DNA of 10,903 nt from REEB506 sp040381035. GTDB taxonomy: Bacteria; Pseudomonadota; Alphaproteobacteria; Caulobacterales; Aquidulcibacteraceae. Below, in pieces: positions 7,201 to 10,903 of this stretch. The position numbers and the translations under genes are program-made. The stretch covers positions 1-10,903 of the forward strand of contig JBEIHY010000102.1 in NCBI GenBank assembly GCA_040381035.1. The letters run 5' to 3'. The notes below the pieces were generated by a model. That model saw nothing but the letters and a program-made list of their open reading frames with translations, did not search any database and was not told the origin of the DNA. Each line of letters opens with the position of its first letter. Position 1 is the stretch's first letter.

Positions 7201-7817
7201 GGCGCTGGGCGTGGGTCGTGTTTTTGGTCGCCGCCTTAGGCGCTGCGGCGCCGGCTTTGGCGCAATCTTCTTGCGCGCAGGCGCTCACGCGGATTGCGCC
7301 GCAGGCCTGCACGCAGCCGCCGTTCTTGAGCCTATGGGCAACAATGGATGCGCTCGAACAGAAGACCACTGCGCTGCTGCGCGGGCGGTTTGAGCGGACG
7401 CTGCGGGTGTGCCGCGGCGTGGCGGGATCTGACCCCATGCCATGTCTGGAGCGGCGCGTCTGGGCGCGGATCGCGGAGCTGGGGCGCGCGCGCGATGCTG
7501 ATAGCGCGGTCGGTCGTTATCTCGGTCCCGCGGGGCGCGCCGTTGAACTGCTGCCGGCCTCCGCCGACGGATACACCCGCATTCGCATCTCTTTGCCGCA
7601 ACCGAACAACCGCCAATGTGCTATCGACCTGGACACCTGGCGGTTGCGCGGCGAGCAGACCTTTGTCGGCGAACGCACGCCAGGCGATCCGAGCAGCTAT
7701 TGCGATTTTCGGCTGCGCCGGATCGGCCCCGATGTTGTGATTGCGGGCGCCGCCTTGTGCCGGGCGGCGTGCGCGCCCGATTTGGATTATGCCGGGCGCT
7801 ACCACTTGCAGCGATAG
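7197..7817 (+). CDS. Exported Cys-rich protein, LprI/DUF1311-like N-terminal region
   Basis: Protein of 206 residues, probably periplasmic. The signal peptide MRRWAWVVFLVAALGAAAPALA is cleaved before QSS (after residue 22). The mature protein has eight cysteines (26, 38, 72, 83, 141, 169, 188, 192), an even number that suggests disulphides. The spacing of the first four, with DALEQKTTALLRGRF between them and CLERRVWARIAEL after, resembles LprI-like (DUF1311) domains, some of which inhibit lysozyme; the match is weak. The C-terminal half has strand-like segments (GYTRIRISL, PDVVIAGAALC) and may be a separate beta domain. Its ATG overlaps the rusA stop and GGAG lies 8 bases upstream, so it is translationally coupled to rusA. 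A strong terminator follows 55 bases after its stop. Confidence 0.75.
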   Translation: MRRWAWVVFLVAALGAAAPALAQSSCAQALTRIAPQACTQPPFLSLWATMDALEQKTTALLRGRFERTLRVCRGVAGSDPMPCLERRVWARIAELGRARDADSAVGRYLGPAGRAVELLPASADGYTRIRISLPQPNNRQCAIDLDTWRLRGEQTFVGERTPGDPSSYCDFRLRRIGPDVVIAGAALCRAACAPDLDYAGRYHLQR

Positions 7818-7872
7818 CCGGCAATCTTCGCAAAGTCCCAAATTTCGCCCGAATTCATGGGCAAATCACCTG

Positions 7873-7904
7873 CGCCTCGCGATCCGTGCGGGGCGTTTTC
7901 TTTT
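7873..7904 (+). terminator. Intrinsic terminator of the rusA operon
   Basis: CGCCTCGC, a 7-base loop and GCGGGGCG form an 8-bp stem (one G-T pair) followed directly by TTTTCTTTT on the plus strand. It sits 55 bases after the exported-protein stop codon and fits a rho-independent terminator for the two-gene plus-strand unit. Confidence 0.8.
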
Positions 7905-8100
7905 GGACCAGACCAACCGCATGAACCGATCCCACGCCCCCAGGCGCCAGCCCGCACGCAGCCAGCAATGGCAGAGCGGCGCGTGTGCGCGAATAGGCTG
8001 GCGGGCGGCGATTCTGCGTCCGGCCAGCCGAAGTCGACCATGCCCAAGCGGCGTGCGCGAACCCGGCTGTCCAGCGTTGAGGGCCTGATCCTTTCCGCGC

Positions 8101-8138
8101 GCATCCCGGTTTTGGCGCAGGCCCGAACCGGAGGATGC
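8101..8138 (+). promoter_or_regulatory. Hairpin enclosing the ribosome binding site of the PcfJ-like gene
   Basis: GCATCC-CGGTT (8101-8111) pairs with AACCG-GGATGC (8126-8130 and 8133-8138), leaving a 2-base GA bulge and a 14-base loop: 11 base pairs in all. The GGAGG Shine-Dalgarno (8130-8134) lies within the 3' arm, 8 bases before the ATG at 8143. Folding would hide the ribosome site. The rest of the leader (7905-8100) shows no convincing gene or promoter motif. Confidence 0.45.
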
Positions 8139-8142
8139 AGCG

Positions 8143-9129
8143 ATGGCTTCCATCGTCGAATTTGCGCCCAAGGCGCTGCGCCGTGATTTGGCGTGGACAC
8201 CGAACGATGCGCTCGCCAAGGCTGCCGGCGTCTATGCTGAGCGGGTGGCGAAGCTCTATCCGCGTCCGCACGCCGCCTATCTGGAGGGGTGCGATGCGCG
8301 TCGCCACTTGATCCACATCGCCGTCATGCGCGGTGGGGTGAAGCAGGCGCGCCCGTATGCGGACGCGCTGGCTGGCTGGTCGCTGAAGCGGGCGGCGAGT
8401 GTGGCGCTGCCGGACGCACCGGCCGGCCTGATCGAAGCGCTGCGCCGGATCAGCGGCGCGCTGCAGTGGAACGAATTCAGCGTTCTGCTGCAATTGCTGG
8501 CTGAGCCGATGGCGGCCAAGGTGCTGCGCCATGCTGAGGTCATCGATGCGCGCTTGATCGCGGTGGTCGACACCTTGGCGCCGTGCCTGCGGCGGACGCG
8601 GATCGTGGCCCAGCTGCCGGGCTGGTATGAGGCCGATCTGGTCAAGCGGGCGGTGGCGGTTGCCGCTGCGCGCAGCGACCGGCCGATCGCGCCGGCCCGG
8701 ATCGCAGAGCAGCTGGAGCGGGCGCGCTCGCCCCAGCATCTCTATGCCTCCCTGCTCGACGCGACCTTGTCGCAAGAGACGGCGGGCCAGGCGCTGCCGG
8801 CGGTCGAGTGGCTGCGCCCGGTCGTCACCGCACCGGACCTGCGCCGCACGGGCCTGAAGTTCCGCAACTGCCTGGAAGGCTATACCGGCCGGATCGGGCG
8901 CGGAACTTATGCGGCCTATGAGGTGCTGGGTGAAGAGCCGGCATGCCTTGGCCTGTTGCGCAGCGCCGGGCACTGGGTGGTTGAGCAGCTCTACGGCGTC
9001 GACAATTGCCAAGTCTCCGCCGGGCTGCGCACCCAAGTGCTGGCGTTTTGCCAAGCGCACGGCGCGCGCACGGTCTCCCAGCCGGACCCGATCCTGGTGC
9101 GGCTGGCGGATCTGATGGAGCGGGCGTGA
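8143..9129 (+). CDS. Uncharacterised protein with PcfJ-like C-terminal domain
   Basis: Protein of 328 residues with no signal peptide or membrane segment, so probably cytoplasmic. The N-terminal two thirds are helical and contain LLQLLAEPMAAKVLRH and many Leu/Ala heptad-like stretches. The C-terminal part (about 225-310) fits the PcfJ-like pattern: LKFRNCLEGYTGRIGRGTYA (238-257, with the conserved N-C-x-x-Y), then CLGLLRSAGHWVVEQLYGVDN (268-288), with the Q-x-x-G-x-x-N ending. PcfJ was named from an enterococcal conjugative plasmid and its biochemical role is not established, so no function is assigned. ATG 8143 has GGAGG 8 bases upstream. The gene stands alone between two terminators, and no conjugation genes are near. 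The family match is from motif recall and is moderately secure. Confidence 0.75.
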   Translation: MASIVEFAPKALRRDLAWTPNDALAKAAGVYAERVAKLYPRPHAAYLEGCDARRHLIHIAVMRGGVKQARPYADALAGWSLKRAASVALPDAPAGLIEALRRISGALQWNEFSVLLQLLAEPMAAKVLRHAEVIDARLIAVVDTLAPCLRRTRIVAQLPGWYEADLVKRAVAVAAARSDRPIAPARIAEQLERARSPQHLYASLLDATLSQETAGQALPAVEWLRPVVTAPDLRRTGLKFRNCLEGYTGRIGRGTYAAYEVLGEEPACLGLLRSAGHWVVEQLYGVDNCQVSAGLRTQVLAFCQAHGARTVSQPDPILVRLADLMERA

Positions 9130-9135
9130 AGCGAA

Positions 9136-9166
9136 GGGCCGCGGCGTAGAAGCCGCGGCCCTTTTT
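9136..9166 (+). terminator. Strong intrinsic terminator of the PcfJ-like gene
   Basis: GGGCCGCGGC and GCCGCGGCCC form a perfect 10-bp stem around a 6-base loop, followed by TTTTT, beginning 6 bases after the stop codon. On the minus strand the stem is followed only by TTCGCTTC, so it may also act weakly on transcription arriving from the isomerase gene. Confidence 0.92.
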
Positions 9167-9174
9167 GCGTCGAG

Positions 9175-9219
9175 ACCGCATTCGGCAGGAAAACCGAAGA
9201 CACATTCCGTGAATGCGGT
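9175..9219 (-). repeat. 9-bp inverted repeat after the isomerase gene
   Basis: ACCGCATTC (9175-9183) and GAATGCGGT (9211-9219) are perfect inverted copies 27 bases apart, adjoining the isomerase stop at 9220. On the minus strand a smaller hairpin (CATTC, 3 bases, GAATG) can form inside. No T run follows. It may be a 3' mRNA structure or the terminator stem for the minus-strand unit. Confidence 0.4.
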
Positions 9220-9858
9220 TTAGCGTTGCGCGTCGGGCTGGCTATACGGATGGGCGGCGATAAAGGCGGGATGGGCCTCTGCTGCGGCGGCAAGGGCAGC
9301 CAGCCGCGGCCAGCGGGCGACGTCGATATTGTAGCGGCTTTGGGCGGCAAAAATCTGCGGCGCGAGGCAGCAATCGGCAAGCCCTGGCGTGCTGCCCGCG
9401 ATCCATGGTCCAGCGCCAAACGCCATCTTCTCGATCGCGTCGAAGCCCTCGATAATCCAGCCGCTCGCCCACGCGGCCACAGCGGAATCATCCGCCCCGT
9501 GGCGGGTTTTCAGCGTTTGCAGCACGCGCAAATTGTTGAGCGGATGAATGTCGCAGGCCACTGCCGCAGCGATGGCGCGCACGCGGGCGCGCTCATCGGG
9601 ATGGGCCGGCAAGAGCGGTGTGGCGGGGAACGCCTCATCCAGCCATTCCATGATCGCAAGGCTTTGGCTGATGGCGACAGCCCCTGTCTCCAGCAGCGGC
9701 ACCAGCCCTTGCGGATTGCGCGCCAGATAGGCCGGCGCCTTCTGTTCGCGGTTGAGCAGATTGACCGTGATGATCTGATACGGCGCCTGCTTTAGCTCCA
9801 GCGCGATGCGCACGCGATGGGCAGCGCCTGAGCGCCAATAGGAATGCAGCGTCAGCAC
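9220..9858 (-). CDS. maiA: Zeta-class GST-type maleylacetoacetate / maleylpyruvate isomerase
   Basis: Glutathione-dependent cis-trans isomerase of 212 residues, acting on the ring-cleavage product before the FAH-type hydrolase encoded just upstream. The thioredoxin-like N-terminal domain has YWRSGAAHRVRIALELK (7-23), NPQGLVPLLE (48-57) and the glutathione-site QSLAIMEWLDE (65-75). ACDIHPLNNLRVL (101-113) is a zeta-class signature in the helical domain. The usual SSC/SSA loop reads SGA: the first Ser (Ser10) is kept, but the next Ser/Cys positions are Gly and Ala. I chose the GTG at 9858 because GGAGG sits 6 bases upstream; a TTG at 9864 abuts that same site and is unlikely. The start lies 2 bases after the upstream stop, so translation is coupled. 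The maleylpyruvate role (nagL-like) is as likely as maleylacetoacetate. Confidence 0.88.
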   Translation of the reverse strand: MLTLHSYWRSGAAHRVRIALELKQAPYQIITVNLLNREQKAPAYLARNPQGLVPLLETGAVAISQSLAIMEWLDEAFPATPLLPAHPDERARVRAIAAAVACDIHPLNNLRVLQTLKTRHGADDSAVAAWASGWIIEGFDAIEKMAFGAGPWIAGSTPGLADCCLAPQIFAAQSRYNIDVARWPRLAALAAAAEAHPAFIAAHPYSQPDAQR

Positions 9859-9860
9859 GG

Positions 9861-10553
9861 TCAACCTCCGGAGCTGATTTCGATGCGCAAGCCGCCGACA
9901 CTTTCAATGCGCGCTTCCACCACATCGCCGAACGCCAGCGGCCCCACGCCTTCAGGCGTGCCGGTAAAGACAAGATCGCCCGGCTGCAAGGACCAGATGT
10001 GCGACAGCCGCGCCACGATATCGGCCGTCGGCCAGATCATGTCCGACAGGTCAGCGTCTTGGCGGATCAGGCCATTGACCGACAGTGCGATGCGCCCGCG
10101 CGTGGGGTGCACGCCGCCGCTGGCCGGGACGATCGCTGAGATCGGGGCGGATTGTTCAAAGCTCTTGGCGCGCTCCCAGGGCAGGCCGGCGGATTTCGCT
10201 TCGCCCTGACGGTCGCGCTTGGTGAGATCGATGCCCACCGCATAGCCGAACACGGCGTCGAGCGCGTCGGCCGGATTGGCGCGGTGCAAGGGCCGCCCGA
10301 TGGCGGCGACCAGTTCCACTTCATGGTGGAGATCGGCGGTGTCGGGCGGATAGGCGAGCCGGCCGCCGCCGGGAACCACGGAGTCGGCCGGCTTCATGAA
10401 CACCACCGGATCGCCCTTGGCGGGGTCGCCGCCCATCTCGCGGACATGGGCGGCATAGTTGCGGCCGATACAGAAAATGCGGCGCACCGGGAAGCTGCGG
10501 CTGGAGCCAGCGACTGGAACGGCGGGGACAACAGGATCAAACAGATAAGACAT
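9861..10553 (-). CDS. Fumarylacetoacetate hydrolase (FAH) family protein, probable fumarylpyruvate hydrolase
   Basis: Hydrolase of 230 residues that splits a beta-diketone acid. The metal-dependent FAH fold is marked by FCIGRNYAAHVREMG (27-41), FMKPADSVV (52-60), DLHHEVELVAAIGRP (74-88, with Glu78 and Glu80), GYAVGIDLTKRDRQ (103-116, Asp109), AKSFEQSAPI (129-138) and FTGTPEGVGPL (196-206). Its short length matches fumarylpyruvate hydrolases of the gentisate route (NagK-like); true tyrosine-pathway FAH is about 420 residues. Pairing with a zeta-class isomerase supports this, though no gentisate dioxygenase is in view. The ATG at 10553 (MSYLFDPVVP) is chosen because relatives start there; an ATG 12 codons upstream is also open, and neither has a clear ribosome site. 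Confidence 0.88.
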   Translation of the reverse strand: MSYLFDPVVPAVPVAGSSRSFPVRRIFCIGRNYAAHVREMGGDPAKGDPVVFMKPADSVVPGGGRLAYPPDTADLHHEVELVAAIGRPLHRANPADALDAVFGYAVGIDLTKRDRQGEAKSAGLPWERAKSFEQSAPISAIVPASGGVHPTRGRIALSVNGLIRQDADLSDMIWPTADIVARLSHIWSLQPGDLVFTGTPEGVGPLAFGDVVEARIESVGGLRIEISSGG

Positions 10554-10627
10554 GGCTGAACCGTAACCCGGCTCGGCCGCTTGCGCCATGGGGGCCGGTT
10601 GTCAACGACACGCACAGATGTCCGGTT

Positions 10628-10903
10628 TTAAGGGTCGGGCTGGTCGGTTTCTTGGTTCGGCTGGAGAGCAGGCCGTTTCTTCATCCCGGCGTTCCTTTTT
10701 GGTTGAGCGTCGCGCGCAGCGGCGGTCAAGGCCGGCGCGCCAGCGCCGCCCGCAGGGCTTGGCCTTGAGGGCCGCGAGCACGGCGCTGCACTGGCGCCAG
10801 CCGGGTCGGGCCGTGCGGGTGCAGCCGCATCCTTTGAAGGCGCGGGGAAGCGCGCGATCTCGCGCGGGCCACTGAAAATCGCAAGCGCTTCATCGGGATA
10901 CTC
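10628..10903 (-). CDS. C-terminal end of an unidentified Pro/Ala-rich protein (5' part outside window)
   Basis: A minus-strand frame is open from the window edge for 91 codons to a TAA at 10628, 75 bases before the FAH-family gene. It reads EYPDEALAIFSGPREIARF at the edge, which looks like a folded domain end. A low-complexity Pro/Ala/Arg/Ser tail follows (about 60 residues, including PAGGAGAPALTAAARDAQ), ending in QPNQETDQPDP. Orientation and spacing allow it to be the upstream member of the hydrolase/isomerase operon. I recognise no family. The opposite strand has an Arg-rich open frame over the same bases that looks less protein-like. Confidence is limited by the missing 5' part. Confidence 0.45.
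   Translation of the reverse strand, partial: EYPDEALAIFSGPREIARFPAPSKDAAAPARPDPAGASAAPCSRPSRPSPAGGAGAPALTAAARDAQPKRNAGMKKRPALQPNQETDQPDP

Noticed and set aside
7855..9060. 401-codon minus-strand open frame opposite the PcfJ-like gene
   Set aside because: Rich in Arg/Gln/Pro with no motif, and it spans both the terminator and the structured leader of the plus-strand gene.
10600..10605. Minus-strand TTGACA upstream of the FAH-family gene as a -35 box
   Set aside because: No acceptable -10 hexamer lies 16-19 bases downstream, so it was not called a promoter.
10588..10875. 95-codon plus-strand frame at the right edge
   Set aside because: Very Arg-rich composition typical of a shadow frame, no ribosome site and no motif.

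Overview
The window is GC-rich and densely coding. Its gene content points to an alphaproteobacterium, most like the Caulobacterales/Hyphomonadales group: a class I PHA synthase, a small soluble cytochrome c with a cytochrome c2-like C-terminus, a PcfJ-like chromosomal gene and an 'integrase-type' IS transposase. That placement is an inference from gene families, since no rRNA or other marker gene is present. No tRNA, rRNA, CRISPR array or phage module was seen.

Left edge (1 to about 530): the N-terminal part of an IS transposase on the minus strand, running off the window. It sits at the 3' end of a gene for a small exported protein (start at 932), whose reading frame runs into the IS without a stop. 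The IS has apparently replaced that protein's C-terminus. Bases 933-1212 hold no convincing gene, only a weak hairpin just after the next gene's stop.

Minus-strand block 6717 to 1213: four genes transcribed right to left. They are a c-type cytochrome, a large exported serine beta-lactamase-fold hydrolase with a C-terminal membrane domain, a class I-type PHA synthase, and a CaiB/BaiF (family III) CoA-transferase. Gaps are 43, 106 and 28 bases, so the last two are very likely co-transcribed and the others may be. The cytochrome ends in an in-frame TAA exactly where the family normally has a Tyr. The expected last residues follow directly in the same frame up to a TAG, so this looks like a recent nonsense change. 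A perfect 10-bp triloop hairpin lies immediately before that stop.

Plus-strand block 6814-9129: a divergent 96-base spacer separates the cytochrome from a RusA-family Holliday junction nuclease. The nuclease overlaps by 4 bases a Cys-rich exported protein resembling LprI/DUF1311, and a good intrinsic terminator (7873-7904) follows. After a 238-base leader comes a 328-residue protein with a PcfJ-like C-terminal domain. Its Shine-Dalgarno lies inside a strong hairpin, and a textbook terminator (9136-9166) follows the gene.

Minus-strand block from the right edge to 9220: the end of an unidentified Pro/Ala-rich reading frame, then a small FAH-family hydrolase translationally coupled to a zeta-class GST-type isomerase. 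Together the last two match the isomerase plus hydrolase steps of a gentisate (maleylpyruvate to fumarylpyruvate) or homogentisate-type ring-cleavage pathway; the dioxygenase is not in the window.

I did not find a clear new multi-gene system. The most checkable oddities are the cytochrome nonsense codon with its adjacent hairpin, the hairpin masking the ribosome binding site of the PcfJ-like gene, and the IS-created reading-frame fusion.
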